A stretch of DNA of 64,000 nucleotides from Lysinibacillus xylanilyticus (GCF_001708185.1 NZ_MDDN01000003.1:351921-415920), one strand, 5' to 3'; positions 25,826 through 34,166 are shown, numbered from the stretch's first letter. A program made the numbers and translations. Notes: generated by a model from the sequence alone, not told the origin.

Positions 25826-26080
25826 ATGTCAAAAAATCGAAACAAGAACCGAACTGCTGACCAAATTAGACAAAGAATCCAGCAAGCTGAAGCTAACAAA
25901 AATCAAGCTTCTGGTCGTTTTTCAAATCAAAATTTTATGAGATCAACGAACAACGTAGAATTCGGAACTGAGACTGATGCGAACCAAGTAAGACAACAAA
26001 TTCAAAATGTGGAAGCAGAGTACCTCCAAGGAGCTTCTGGCCCTAAAGCAAATTATGGTTTTGGAAATAACTTAAATTAA
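25826..26080 (+). CDS. sspE: gamma-type small acid-soluble spore protein, 84 aa (paralogue)
   Basis: GAGGAGGTG precedes ATG at 25826. Repeats QIRQRIQQAEANKNQASG and VRQQIQNVEAEYLQGASG flank the germination-protease region EFGTETD. The region from -45 to the start (GATAATAAAACCTCTTCTGA, ACAGACTA, GGAGGTGAAATCC) is nearly identical to that of the gene at 8047, so the two arose by duplication and are likely expressed together in the forespore. This copy has diverged more in repeat 2. Confidence 0.92.
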   Translation: MSKNRNKNRTADQIRQRIQQAEANKNQASGRFSNQNFMRSTNNVEFGTETDANQVRQQIQNVEAEYLQGASGPKANYGFGNNLN

Positions 26081-26087
26081 TTTTTTA

Positions 26088-26114
26088 TTCGGCAGATTTT
26101 TTCTGCCGGTTTAT
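26088..26114 (+). terminator. terminator of the second sspE
   Basis: CGGCAGA...TCTGCCG with T-rich flank; the loop is a T run. Confidence 0.6.
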
Positions 26115-26132
26115 GATTTTAATCCCCAAAAT

Positions 26133-26538
26133 TTACCATTCAATCGTCACCTCTGCTCTAGGCTGCTCTGAATAAAATTTTCTCACGGTCATATCTACAA
26201 TCTGAGAATCATCATGCCAAATAATTGTTACACCCATCCTTGATACCCTTAATCAAGTTGTCGAGATCAGGCTTTGTCATTGGACGTAATTCACCACTTG
26301 CTATAAGCTTTCTCTTTGGACCTGTATGGTATTTCTTTGGAGGCATGAAAAAAATATCAGCTTTTAGTTTAATAGGCTCTGTAATCAGTTCAGACGGCTT
26401 ATTTTGCCATGCTACGATCTTTACGAAGTCTTTGCTCTTTGGTGCGTCATGTGTGACAACTTTCTTACCTCGCCTACTAAATCGAGGTCGCTCTTGCGGT
26501 TGAATGACCCCTGGTATTTCAAATGTTAAAGTGTTCAT
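26133..26538 (-). pseudogene. rusA: RusA-type Holliday-junction resolvase, frameshifted
   Basis: AAGAGGTGA precedes ATG at 26538 (MNTLTFEIPGVIQPQERPRF). The RusA core is KADIFFMPPKKYHTGPKRKL and TKPDLDNLIKGIKDG, with the Asp pair of the active site. Near 26220 the frame is lost; one base over, IIWHDDSQIVDMTVRKFYSE and RAEVTIEW complete the protein to 26133. Sits 17 bp downstream of ssb in a phage replication/recombination block. Confidence 0.82.
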
Positions 26539-26554
26539 ATTTGTATCACCTCTT

Positions 26555-27057
26555 TTAAAATGGGAGATCGTCCTCAGATACCTCAATCGGTCCCTTGCTA
26601 TTAGCAAACGGATCTTCATCTGCTCTCGTATAACTCGGCTGATTATTACCGCCATTTTGCCCCTGTAGATTACCTTGATACGATCCACCTGTATTTGTTC
26701 TAGATTCGTAGTTTGAAGTGTTCTGTGAGCCTCCTGTGCCGTTTTTCGGCTCTAAAAACTGAATGCTGTCGGCTACAACGTTCGTAAAATAGATTCTTTG
26801 CCCGTCTCTCTCATACGAACCAGATTGTATCTTTCCATCAATCCCAACCAGTGATCCTTTCTTCAGAAAGTTAGCTGCATTCTCCGCCTGTTTTCTCCAA
26901 GTTTGTATTTGGATGAAGTCAGCCTCCGGTCACCACTCTGATTAGCAAATGCTCTGTTAACTGCTAATGTAAATTGAGCCTTTGCAGACCCTTGTGGTGT
27001 ATATGAAAGGTCAACGTCTTTTGTAAGCCGACCAGTTAGGCAAACTCGGTTGATCAT
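26555..27057 (-). pseudogene. ssb: phage single-stranded DNA-binding protein, frameshifted
   Basis: ATG at 27057 ([20 protein letters not shown], then [14 protein letters not shown]) is the SSB OB-fold start. After loss of one G in a CCGG(G)AGG context near 26930 the next frame gives [40 protein letters not shown], a Gly/Asn-rich linker and the acidic tip SEDDLPF that binds partner proteins. The start overlaps the yopX stop (ATGA). The intact protein would be about 167 aa. Confidence 0.88.
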
Positions 27058-27514
27058 GCTGTTCCCTCCAGTAATTCAGGGTTTTCGTAGATGTTGCCGA
27101 TTACTTGCAATTCATCGTTATATGCAGCAGGTGTAGATCATTCATCATAAGAACCACGGTAGTAATTTCCTGTATAACCAACAAGCCATTTGTAAGTTTG
27201 GTTCCAACCTTCTTCAACTAGGTTTTCAGACCATTTAACAATAGCTGCGTAACTTTCGATTCCTACGCCGTTGTCGATTTCCCAATAAATAACATCCCCC
27301 TCATAAATCTCCTTGCCGTTCTTGTCCTTTAAGCCTGTGTATTGATGTAAGTAATTTTGTTGTGAAGTTGATTTAATGGCTCTTTACCACTTGTGGCAAA
27401 AATATCGTTTATTAGCCCTCCCATAAATTCGATATGTTGGTTCATAAACGGATATGGACCATTTTTGACGTGTTCATTTTCAACCCAAGCACGAAACTTA
27501 ATCTCTCTACTCAT
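27054..27514 (-). pseudogene. yopX: YopX-family phage protein, frameshift and nonsense mutation
   Basis: GGGAGG 7 nt before ATG at 27514, MSREIKFRAWVENE, the standard YopX N-terminus. After a frame change near 27365 the conserved block [30 protein letters not shown] and [10 protein letters not shown] follows, then an in-frame TGA near 27138, then the tail [20 protein letters not shown]. YopX proteins occur in phage early regions; their role is unknown. Confidence 0.85.
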
Positions 27515-27714
27515 GCAGCAACCTCCCTTTCTCCAGCTTGGTAATAAGCATAGCCTCGTGGATCGTTTTAAACCCTTTGAATTCTTGAAGACGTAGCATC
27601 CACTTTTTAAACTCATTGAAGTAATGTTCATCACCTGTAATGTTCATCACCATAGACGTAATGATTTCGATGATTTAAGACGATTTGAGTTATGATGTCC
27701 TTCTCGTTATTCAT
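27507..27714 (-). pseudogene. small phage early-region gene, frameshifted
   Basis: GGTGGTGAAG precedes ATG at 27714 (MNNEKDIITQIV). A one-base shift near 27680 gives IIEIITSMVMNITGDEHYFN and EFKKWMLRLQEFKGFKTIHE, ending TKLEKGRLLHE and overlapping the yopX start. No family recognised. It belongs to the same overlapping, co-directional phage block as yopX, ssb and rusA. Confidence 0.55.
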
Positions 27715-27812
27715 GATCTTCACCACCTAAAGCTTCACGAGCAATTTTGTAAGCAGGTGTTTCCAACCTTCCATGATAGGTGCTGCTAGTCTCTTATAGA
27801 TTAATGCGTCCT

Positions 27813-28546
27813 ACTGTCCAAGGAGTATTTCGAGTTTTTAAATCAGCTGTTCCTATGCTGTTGAAGAAGAAATTCTTATTCGTGATCGTTTTAAAAAAAT
27901 GGACTTTAGTGCTGCCCCTACCAGTGATAAAGAAAACTACTATAATGAAGAAGAGTTAGAGGTTTTCTTATTACGTGTTAAAGAAAATGACCCTACTACT
28001 CGATATTCATCTATTTTAACTTTAGCAATGACCGGGATGCGTAAAGGAGAAATGATGGAATTAACATGGAATGATCTTGATTTTAAAAACAGGATTATAA
28101 ACATTAATAAAGCGCGCACACGCACTGGACTTGGGCCACCAAAAAGTGATAATGGTTATCGGAAAATTAGTATGAATGATGAATTATTTGCCCAATTAAA
28201 GAAGTATAAAGCGTGGTGTATTAAAATGAAATGGGAACGGAGTTTGAAACACGAAGATTCAGACTACGTATTTATATCTCGTCAGGGCTGCCGTCCGATA
28301 GGATTGACTTATGTTGAGGATGCAATTGATATGATATGTAAAAAATACGAATTGAGAAGAATCTCTCCTCATGGATTAAGACATACAGTTGCGTCTGTTT
28401 TACTTTCACGTGGAGAAACACTTGTCACTGTGGCAAAGGTATTAGGTGATGATCCTAATACTATTCTAAAAGAATATGTTCACTCATTTGAAAAAGACGA
28501 AATAAAATCAATTGAATTAATGAATCAGTTTGCAACAGGTGGATAA
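27813..28546 (+). pseudogene. tyrosine recombinase (phage integrase), 5'-truncated
   Basis: The catalytic domain is nearly complete from ATG at 27899 (215 codons): Arg box TLAMTGMRKGEMMELTWNDL, beta-hairpin KSDNGYRKISM, HGLRHTVASVLLSRGE, then VAKVLGDDPNTILKEYVHSF with the Tyr nucleophile. The second His of the LGH box is Asp. Upstream, ILIRDRF and (one frame away) TVQGVFRVFKSAV are parts of the core-binding domain, so the N-terminus is lost and frameshifted. Paired GGGGTAC sites follow 30 bp after the stop. Confidence 0.8.
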
Positions 28547-28575
28547 CGAGAAAAAAGCCATATTTAGATGAATTT

Positions 28576-28594
28576 GGGGTACAAATTGGGGTAC
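28576..28594 (+). repeat. paired GGGGTAC sites 3' of integrase
   Basis: GGGGTACAAATTGGGGTAC: two sites 12 bp apart, placed where integrase arm-type sites usually lie. Arm-site function is inferred from position and recurrence. Confidence 0.6.
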
Positions 28595-28608
28595 AGACTT
28601 TTTACGCA

Positions 28609-28758
28609 GCATTTGACTGACTTAGGTGTTAATAATGTAGTAGAAAATAACAGGCGGAAAGAACGCTATTGGAAATTAGTGTCCAGAGGGATTGAAATGA
28701 TAAAATCGCTTAAATTGTAGTACCCCAATATTTAGATTTTTAGTCTAACTATTGGGGT
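28609..28758 (+). other. coding trace and terminator
   Basis: A start-less frame (HLTDLGVNNVVENNRRKERY, WKLVSRGIEMIKSLKL) stops at 28720. A hairpin ACCCCAAT..TTAGA / TCTAA..ATTGGGGT (28722-28758) follows; the same hairpin recurs at 32821-32856. Confidence 0.45.
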
Positions 28759-28792
28759 GCAGTTAATGTCATCTTTAACAGTTTTATGAACT

Positions 28793-29563
28793 TTATCCTT
28801 TTTCACCACTTGCTTGTGCTAGCTTCGATAAATAATACTGTTCCTCCCTCCACATATGATCTGCCATTGGCGCTGTAAAAGTTCCTAATACTTCAGCGCT
28901 AAGTTCCATTTCCTCTAACTCTCGTAAAAAGGTCTTAAATAAAGTCATTTCTATCTCTACATCTTTATTAAAGCGCGTTAACGCCGGGAATGATTGTAAA
29001 TTGGAACGTAAATAACCAGTTAGCTCTACTGCCTTTAAATAAAAGTGTTCAAAATGTTGGGTAAAAGCATTACTCTTTTGTTTCAGTCTTTTTTCTACAC
29101 CATCTAACCCGTCATTAATGGCGCCAGCATGTCCTGATGCATCTAATAGCCAGACTAAGTGATGATGTAGTTCATGAAAGATCGGTGGAACTTCACCTTT
29201 TTTTAGATAACTAAGAACATTTTGATATTCCTCTAATTCATTGACCATATGATTCACAAAAGTAGGTGTTAAATGAATACCAATATCAGCTGTCAGTTGG
29301 TGTCTAAGAATATGAAACTTAAATTGCTTGAATTGTTCAACAGTCTCATCGACAGTGATTGAAAAGGAAATTGCTACATCAGGGGCATTAAGTGAATTTA
29401 CAAAGGCAAGTAGCTGGGAAAATTGCTGAATAAATGAATTTGCTCTTTTTATATCCTCCGTCTCTGAAGGATACAAAGAATCATGAATAAATTGACCATG
29501 ATCTTTCATTATTTCTAACCAAAATCTATGTTCAAATAATGCATGCTGTACATAATTTGACAA
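28793..29563 (-). CDS. DUF2935 family protein, 256 aa
   Basis: Two tandem four-helix, His/Glu-rich halves typical of DUF2935 (hemerythrin/ferritin-like): ALFEHRFWLEIMKDHGQFIH with SLYPSE in the first, and HLVWLLDASGHAGAI plus PMADHMWREEQYYL at the end. Conserved E..H and H..E positions suggest a di-metal site; function unknown. TTG start at 29563 with GGGGATGAG upstream. Cytosolic. Confidence 0.87.
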   Translation of the reverse strand: MSNYVQHALFEHRFWLEIMKDHGQFIHDSLYPSETEDIKRANSFIQQFSQLLAFVNSLNAPDVAISFSITVDETVEQFKQFKFHILRHQLTADIGIHLTPTFVNHMVNELEEYQNVLSYLKKGEVPPIFHELHHHLVWLLDASGHAGAINDGLDGVEKRLKQKSNAFTQHFEHFYLKAVELTGYLRSNLQSFPALTRFNKDVEIEMTLFKTFLRELEEMELSAEVLGTFTAPMADHMWREEQYYLSKLAQASGEKG

Positions 29564-29762
29564 CCATTCTCATCCCCTTTATTCTTTACGTCCTTCCATT
29601 CTATTCTTCTTTAATATCTAATATTAATTCACAATATAAGTTGCTTAAACGTATTTCTGCTACTTGTTAAAAGGCCTCTGCTTTTTTCTATTACACTTGC
29701 CTATACAGAATTTATTTAAATAGCATATGTTATGTCTACATGACAAAGAAAGGCAGAAGTTA

Positions 29763-29938
29763 ATGGATCCACGTTTAGCACAATTATTTCAAAAGGTAAG
29801 TTTATATCTTTGGCAAATTACTATGAACATATTGATCCAGAAAAACATATGTATTTTTACGAAAAGCATTTTAAGTATGAAATCCAACTAGCTCAACTTT
29901 ATTGGCAACTTCACAGAGAAACTCCTTATGTATACTAA
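29763..29938 (+). pseudogene. small conserved gene, frameshifted
   Basis: AAAGGCAG precedes ATG at 29763 (MDPRLAQLFQK). The frame fails near 29805; one base over, LANYYEHIDPEKHMYFYEKH and FKYEIQLAQLYWQLHRETPY end at 29938. The Tyr/His-rich tail has clear coding character. Intact length would be about 57 aa. Function unknown. Confidence 0.5.
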
Positions 29939-29946
29939 TCTAAATA

Positions 29947-30055
29947 ACCAGGTACTCATTTTTGAAGTGAGTCCTGGTCATTTGTTTATATAACTTAAAA
30001 TTAATTCCTCAACCTGTGTTTTCAGAGCATGATTGGCATATCGTAGCACTTGGTC
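29947..30055 (+). repeat. hairpin plus repeated tail shared with 22075-22190
   Basis: ACCAGGTACTCA pairs with TGAGTCCTGGT, then about 75 bp similar to 22113-22190. The minus-strand frame here is open: LRYANHALKTQVEELILSYI-NK, stop. So the repeat is the 3' end of a lost gene carried at several loci, a third trace being at 36340-36375 (NSLKRQVEELLVI). Confidence 0.5.
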
Positions 30056-30199
30056 CTCTTAAAAATGACTAAGATTTCAAGAAGTTGTTATTATCTACCA
30101 CTTGATGTTTGTTTGGTAATTTTTAAATGTTGCTCTATTTTATGATGTACATTTTTCAGTCGCGCACTTAAAATGGGGATTGAAAGGAAGTGTAGGGAG

Positions 30200-30688
30200 T
30201 TGAAAAAACTATTTTATATTGGGGCATTATCCACACTACTACTTACAGCTTGTGGCGATGAAGCTGAAAAGCCAATTTCTGAAAATAAAACAAATGAAAC
30301 ATCGAAGCAAGAAGAAAAGGTAGAAAGTAAATACCCTTTCCCAAATAGTGAATTAATTGGGGACGCATCATTTATTATTAGCACTCCTGAAGATGATAGC
30401 TTAGATGGGAATGTACCAGTGCTATTTGTATCAAAAGATGATGTTCTAAAGGAAATTAGTATCTATTATGAAAACTTCGATAGTAGTGTTGAAACATACA
30501 TATATATTAACGAAATATTTTATACTAAAGAACAAGTTGGAGAACTATCACAATCTGTATTGGAATTAAAAGAGGATAATTTAAAGGCTGGGGACTATAC
30601 TATTACAGCTGTTCAATTCCCGGATAATGATCCAACCAAAAAGCCTATTAATTTAACTCAATCTAAATTTAAAATTGAAGAAAAATAA
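30200..30688 (+). CDS. lipoprotein, 162 aa
   Basis: TTG start at 30200: AAAGGAAG lies 9 nt upstream and a signal peptide with lipobox LLLTACG follows directly (KKLFYIGALSTLLLTACG). A Lys/Glu/Asn spacer leads to a beta-rich domain (SELIGDASFIISTPEDDSLD; SSVETYIYINEIFYTKEQVG; AGDYTITAVQFPDNDP), ending KPINLTQSKFKIEEK. Anchored outside the membrane; family not recognised. Confidence 0.75.
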   Translation: MKKLFYIGALSTLLLTACGDEAEKPISENKTNETSKQEEKVESKYPFPNSELIGDASFIISTPEDDSLDGNVPVLFVSKDDVLKEISIYYENFDSSVETYIYINEIFYTKEQVGELSQSVLELKEDNLKAGDYTITAVQFPDNDPTKKPINLTQSKFKIEEK

Positions 30689-30704
30689 AGTAAATAAAAC
30701 ACAA

Positions 30705-30745
30705 AAAGCCCAGGCTCAAAATTAAATTGAGTACCTGGGCTTTAT
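30705..30745 (+). terminator. GCCCAGG/CCTGGGC terminator
   Basis: AAAGCCCAGG, loop GCTCAAAATTAAATTGAGTA-like with inner CTCA/TGAG pairing, CCTGGGCTTT. Confidence 0.9.
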
Positions 30746-30845
30746 TGTGTCAATTTTGTCATCTTACTGTCATGTATAGAAATTTTAAACGTTAACCCGT
30801 TTAGTTATAGTTAAAGTAATTACAATATCAAGGAGAGAAAGAAAA

Positions 30846-31178
30846 ATGAAATTAATAAAAATATTAACTTTACTGAGCTGTTTAACTATTTTTACTTTAG
30901 TAGGCTGTAGTTCTAACGATGTAGCACTTGAAAAAGATTACTATGTTCAAATCCAAGGAAAAGCAGAGAAAACAAATAACGAAGGACAGTATGTATATAA
31001 TTTAAACGGATATGATAAAGATGGAAATGAGAAAATAGTCTCTTTCTTCGTTGAAGAAATGTTCGAAGAAGGAACAATTCTACTAGTTCCAAGAAGCTAT
31101 GATGGATACACAGGAGAAATTAAAGTCATTCACGAAGATGAATTACCTAAAGAAATTAAAAAGAAATTTAATTTTTAA
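30846..31178 (+). CDS. YxeA-family (DUF1093) lipoprotein, 110 aa
   Basis: AGGAG-rich leader before ATG. Signal with lipobox TLVGCS (residues about 18-23). The YxeA domain is DYYVQIQGKAEKTNNEGQYV, YNLNGYDKDGNEKIVSFF, GTILLVPRSYDGYTGEIKVI and EDELPKEIKKKF. YxeA proteins are small secreted or lipid-anchored OB-like proteins of unknown role. Ends with the repeated GCCCAGG terminator at 31183-31222. Confidence 0.8.
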   Translation: MKLIKILTLLSCLTIFTLVGCSSNDVALEKDYYVQIQGKAEKTNNEGQYVYNLNGYDKDGNEKIVSFFVEEMFEEGTILLVPRSYDGYTGEIKVIHEDELPKEIKKKFNF

Positions 31179-31182
31179 CAAA

Positions 31183-31222
31183 AAAGGCCCAGGGCTCAAA
31201 ATTAATTGAGTACCTGGGCTTT
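31183..31222 (+). terminator. GCCCAGG/CCTGGGC terminator
   Basis: Third local copy of the hairpin; the loop (CTCAAAATTAATTGAG) is almost the same as at 30705. Confidence 0.88.
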
Positions 31223-31236
31223 AATCGTAAATTTTA

Positions 31237-31401
31237 TTATAACGTTCGTTTCACTACTGAAATTAGTAAGCTTAACGCTTCTCCATCCGTCATAGAGCCT
31301 ACTCTATTACTATGATCCACCTTTAAAATACCTCGTTTATGAGTTTCTTTCAGTAATCCTTTTAAATCCTCTTTACCTGTTGATGTTAATGAATTTGCCA
31401 T
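31237..31401 (-). CDS. small phage protein, 54 aa
   Basis: AAAGGAAG lies before ATG at 31401. MANSLTSTGKEDLKGLLKET then KVDHSNRVGSMTDGEALSLL ends at 31237. Short helical protein with no membrane segment. It follows XkdX in the same direction, so it probably belongs to the end of the tail module. Upstream, overlapping XkdX's end, a start-less frame reads SENRWNSFVKRIEQAMEPAT. Confidence 0.5.
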   Translation of the reverse strand: MANSLTSTGKEDLKGLLKETHKRGILKVDHSNRVGSMTDGEALSLLISVVKRTL

Positions 31402-31487
31402 CTATGTTTCTTCCTTTGGTTTAATAGTTGTTGCTGGCTCCATAGCCTGTTCGATTCGTTTCACGAAGCTATTCCAGCGGTTTTCAC

Positions 31488-31727
31488 TCAAGATACGGTG
31501 CCGACAGTATTTCCCGTTCCAATCCTGATGTTAGGTGGTTCACTTGAGTTTTGAAACTCAAATGATTCAATTAAATTTTCAATAGGTATTTCTTTTAGTT
31601 GTTTTGTTATTTCTTTGTACTGTTCAGGTGAGATTTCTCCAAATGGATGAGCTTCCGTTTTTACTGCTAATCGCAATTGCGCTGCTGTCACCCATTTATA
31701 CATAAAAGCGATTTGCCAGAATTTCAT
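31488..31727 (-). CDS. xkdX: XkdX-family phage tail-module protein, 79 aa
   Basis: MKFWQIAFMYKWVTAAQLRL...FGEISPEQYKEIT is the XkdX pattern (W..I...Y..G..T..Q...AV....I(T/S)PEQYKEIT). AAAGGTGG precedes ATG at 31727. XkdX lies near the tail fibre genes of PBSX-like phages; its role is unknown. The C-terminal 30 residues (LKEIPIENLIESFEFQNSSE...) exceed the usual family length and may result from fusion with decayed sequence. Confidence 0.78.
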   Translation of the reverse strand: MKFWQIAFMYKWVTAAQLRLAVKTEAHPFGEISPEQYKEITKQLKEIPIENLIESFEFQNSSEPPNIRIGTGNTVGTVS

Positions 31728-31768
31728 TATGCCCACCACCTTTCAAGGCCATTACTTCTAGCTTTAGC

Positions 31769-31942
31769 TTAGTAACTAGTTTCACCAAGACTATTAATAA
31801 GCAAATCTTTCTGAATACCCTTTAGTTTTTCTTGTGCAAGCTGCTCCCCTAGAGATGCCACTCGTTCCTCCAATTTCAATCCTGTGCCAATTTTGATTGG
31901 CTCACCAAGAGTCCCATCTTCTGTGCGTTTTTTATATTCCAT
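31769..31942 (-). CDS. small phage tail-module protein, 57 aa
   Basis: Starts at 31942 by TAATG overlap with the preceding frame: MEYKKRTEDGTLGEPIKIGT, then a coiled-coil-like KLEERVASLGEQLAQEKLKG and NSLGETSY. Lies 41 bp before xkdX. Similar short coiled-coil proteins accompany XkdX in many prophages. Confidence 0.55.
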   Translation of the reverse strand: MEYKKRTEDGTLGEPIKIGTGLKLEERVASLGEQLAQEKLKGIQKDLLINSLGETSY

Positions 31943-32170
31943 TACTCAACAGCCCCCGATATTAAGTGGATTTTGTGACTCAATGATAAGTCAGTGAGCG
32001 AAACTTCAAACTCCCACTCTCCACCTTGGCCACTGTAAATTCCGACAGTATTTCCTGCATTAATGCGTCTTGTCACTTTTACACTTGATTAGCATCTTGA
32101 TCCGATGCGGTACCGGTAATTTTGAATATATCAGCATCAACTACACCTAACGTGTGAAGCATCAACCTAC
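31942..32170 (-). pseudogene. phage tail-region gene remnant
   Basis: Frame traces read VDADIFKITGTASDQDANQV, then after a stop/shift KVTRRINAGNTVGIYSGQGG and EWEFEVSLTDLSLSHKIHLI, stopping at 31942 against the next ATG. Coding character is clear; 5' part missing; family not recognised. Confidence 0.45.
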
Positions 32171-32189
32171 GCAATATTTTTTAACTGTT

Positions 32190-32372
32190 TTACCAAAAGC
32201 TATATGGAAAGTGGTTTCTCAGGTAAAGAAATAAGAAATAATTTCCCGGGTAAGCGCAAGAAATGACAAGTTTAGTCTTACATTCCAGCAACAAGCGACT
32301 GATTTTATCATCACCCTCCGCATTTCTGAAAATCCAAGCCAGAAATAAATCTCTGGTCTGTACATCATTCAT
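32190..32372 (-). CDS. small phage-region ORF, about 60 aa
   Basis: GGTGGGGCAATTGG precedes ATG at 32372. MNDVQTRDLFLAWIFRNAEG and DDKISRLLLECKTKLVISCA look genuine; the last 20 residues (hydrophobic, aromatic) look like run-on after a frameshift. An upstream frame ends (KLESTFEIENLLD) just before this gene, as in a packed phage operon. Confidence 0.4.
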   Translation of the reverse strand: MNDVQTRDLFLAWIFRNAEGDDKISRLLLECKTKLVISCAYPGNYFLFLYLRNHFPYSFW

Positions 32373-32499
32373 CCAATTGCCCCACCTAATCTAGTAAATT
32401 CTCAATTTCGAATGTACTTTCTAACTTCTTTGTAGCCGACAGTATTCGCACTTATCACATCGATGAGGTTTTTTATGTCCTAGTTTCGCTTTTACAATG

Positions 32500-32612
32500 C
32501 TAGGTAGCATCTTTTGGTTCCTTGTTCTTTTCTGCATCTGCTTGTACGGGTTGTGTAGTGTCTTTTTCTGTTTCTCCGCATCCAGCTAAACCTAAACTTA
32601 GTAATCATATGC
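32500..32612 (-). pseudogene. lipoprotein N-terminal fragment
   Basis: Minus-strand frame SLGLAGCGETEKDTTQPVQA then DAEKNKEPKDAT and stop. The lipobox and following residues closely resemble the lipoprotein at 20249 (SLGLAGCGEDTTKDT), so this is a broken paralogue without start or C-terminal domain. Confidence 0.55.
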
Positions 32613-32678
32613 TTTAGATAACAGTATAGGAGCCGTTGCCTGTGGTAAGAAAGTTCAAGAGTTCAACACTTTGGTATA

Positions 32679-32762
32679 ATGGAAGGTGGAAAAATCGAAA
32701 TTCATTATAAGCCTGTTATTTCATTCGATGATGCCACAGTATTTGAAATAGAAGTTAAATAG
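32679..32762 (+). other. short orphan ORF or gene end
   Basis: MEGGKIEIHYKPVISFDDAT VFEIEVK, 27 codons, stop at 32762. Looks like the C-terminal strand pair of a larger beta protein. The duplicated hairpin CCCCAAT..GTTAGA/TCTAAC..ATTGGGG (32821-32856) follows. Confidence 0.3.
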
Positions 32763-32986
32763 CATATCATTCTTCACAGACAATTGCGGTAGGCTTATCA
32801 CAAGTCACTCAAAATAAAACACCCCAATCGTTAGATTTTTAGTCTAACGATTGGGGGTGGCAGTTCATAATGGGTGGTTTTTTTCATATAAAGCTATTCA
32901 TGGCTTCTTTTGTCTCGATTGAAAACGACTCTTCCTCATGGAAATCTTTTTAGTTCTTTTAATAAACCTTCTATACTATTGGCACC

Positions 32987-33805
32987 TTAATTCTCTAAAG
33001 TAGCTTTTTCAATTACATAGCTTTGAGGTATGAAAAATGTTCTGGTGTAAAATTCTGGATGTGGTTCAGTTAAATTCACTGCGTAATAGTTGCCAATTTT
33101 AAAGCCTTCACTTTTTAGAACAGTTCCTGCTTTCAATTTACCAGCAATTCTTTGATAATAATCATTATTGTTAATTAAATATGGTTTTATATGCTGCACT
33201 GTATCCTTTGTTACAATAAATAATTTATCCGTATTAACAAGTTCAGGTTCTATTATTTGAATGTCAGTTGGATCAATTTTATTTCTTTCAATACCGCCAC
33301 CTACAAAACCCATATTATAGGTATGGACAAGCTCTCCTTGTTCAATTTCAAAATCTCCCCAAATATTTAAATACGTGTAATAGGAATGTGTATGAGTCCC
33401 CGAACTATCATCTTCCATGTAAAATGATTCAAATGGTTTATCTCTATTTATCCACAAATATGCTGGGTTATCATAAAATTGTACACGCTGTTCAAATGGA
33501 ATCGCCGTAAATACTGTTAAATTTGTGGCTTGTACACGATATCCAGAGCTCATCCAATAATACGTTTGCCCATTGTATTTTTCGATATTATATACGCGGA
33601 AGTAGTTTCCCTTTTTAACTAACATCGATTCAAACTGTCCATTGACGTTTTTCTTGTACACTTTCACATCTTTTGAAAACGTCATTTTCCCTGTTTGCCC
33701 TTTGACAATTTCTGCTCCATTATACACCACTTTTGCTTCTGATTTTATTGGATTTACTACCGCAAATACAAATGCTGCTAGGAACACAATAAATAATTTT
33801 TTCAT
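32987..33805 (-). CDS. secreted protein, 272 aa
   Basis: GGGGGAG precedes ATG at 33805; signal peptide KKLFIVFLAAFVFAVVNPIK with cleavage near SEA-KV. Mature region: repeated small beta modules (KGQTGKMTFSKDVKVYKK; MLVKKGNYFRVYNIEKYNGQ, TYYWMSSGYRVQA; KLKAGTVLKSEGFKIGNYYA), similar to SH3b-like or GW-type wall-targeting units. The middle holds THTHSYYTYLNIWGDF. A wall-associated role is inferred. Confidence 0.72.
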   Translation of the reverse strand: MKKLFIVFLAAFVFAVVNPIKSEAKVVYNGAEIVKGQTGKMTFSKDVKVYKKNVNGQFESMLVKKGNYFRVYNIEKYNGQTYYWMSSGYRVQATNLTVFTAIPFEQRVQFYDNPAYLWINRDKPFESFYMEDDSSGTHTHSYYTYLNIWGDFEIEQGELVHTYNMGFVGGGIERNKIDPTDIQIIEPELVNTDKLFIVTKDTVQHIKPYLINNNDYYQRIAGKLKAGTVLKSEGFKIGNYYAVNLTEPHPEFYTRTFFIPQSYVIEKATLEN

Positions 33806-33983
33806 TATTCTCCCCCTCACCTTTATTTTAGAAAGGATAATTTATTAGTACTATATACCAGTAAAGCTAATATTTTACCAATAGAAATTAAGGATGTCAA
33901 AAATCTAAAAAGTTGATTGTTTTTCCATAACATAACTTCATCTATCGACCATTCAAACCAATTTTCTAAATTTGATCTACTAT

Positions 33984-34166
33984 TTATTTGTGTACGACTA
34001 TCACGTTATGAAGCCAGTTATATAACGGCACTGGTTGTTCTCTATTTGCTGTTTCTTCCACAAACTCATATTCACTAATGCGTTGTCTTGCTTGCATACA
34101 CTCGTAGTTGTATCTCAATCCATATATTTCACATTCCCCCAATTCTTTTAATTGTTTTTTAGCCAT
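33984..34166 (-). CDS. small hypothetical protein, 60 aa
   Basis: MAKKQLKELGECEIYGLRYN then YECMQARQRISEYEFVEETA, ending LYNWLHNVIVVHK. Soluble and charged. Only a weak GAAG site precedes the ATG. No family recognised; kept because length and codon pattern look real. Confidence 0.4.
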   Translation of the reverse strand: MAKKQLKELGECEIYGLRYNYECMQARQRISEYEFVEETANREQPVPLYNWLHNVIVVHK

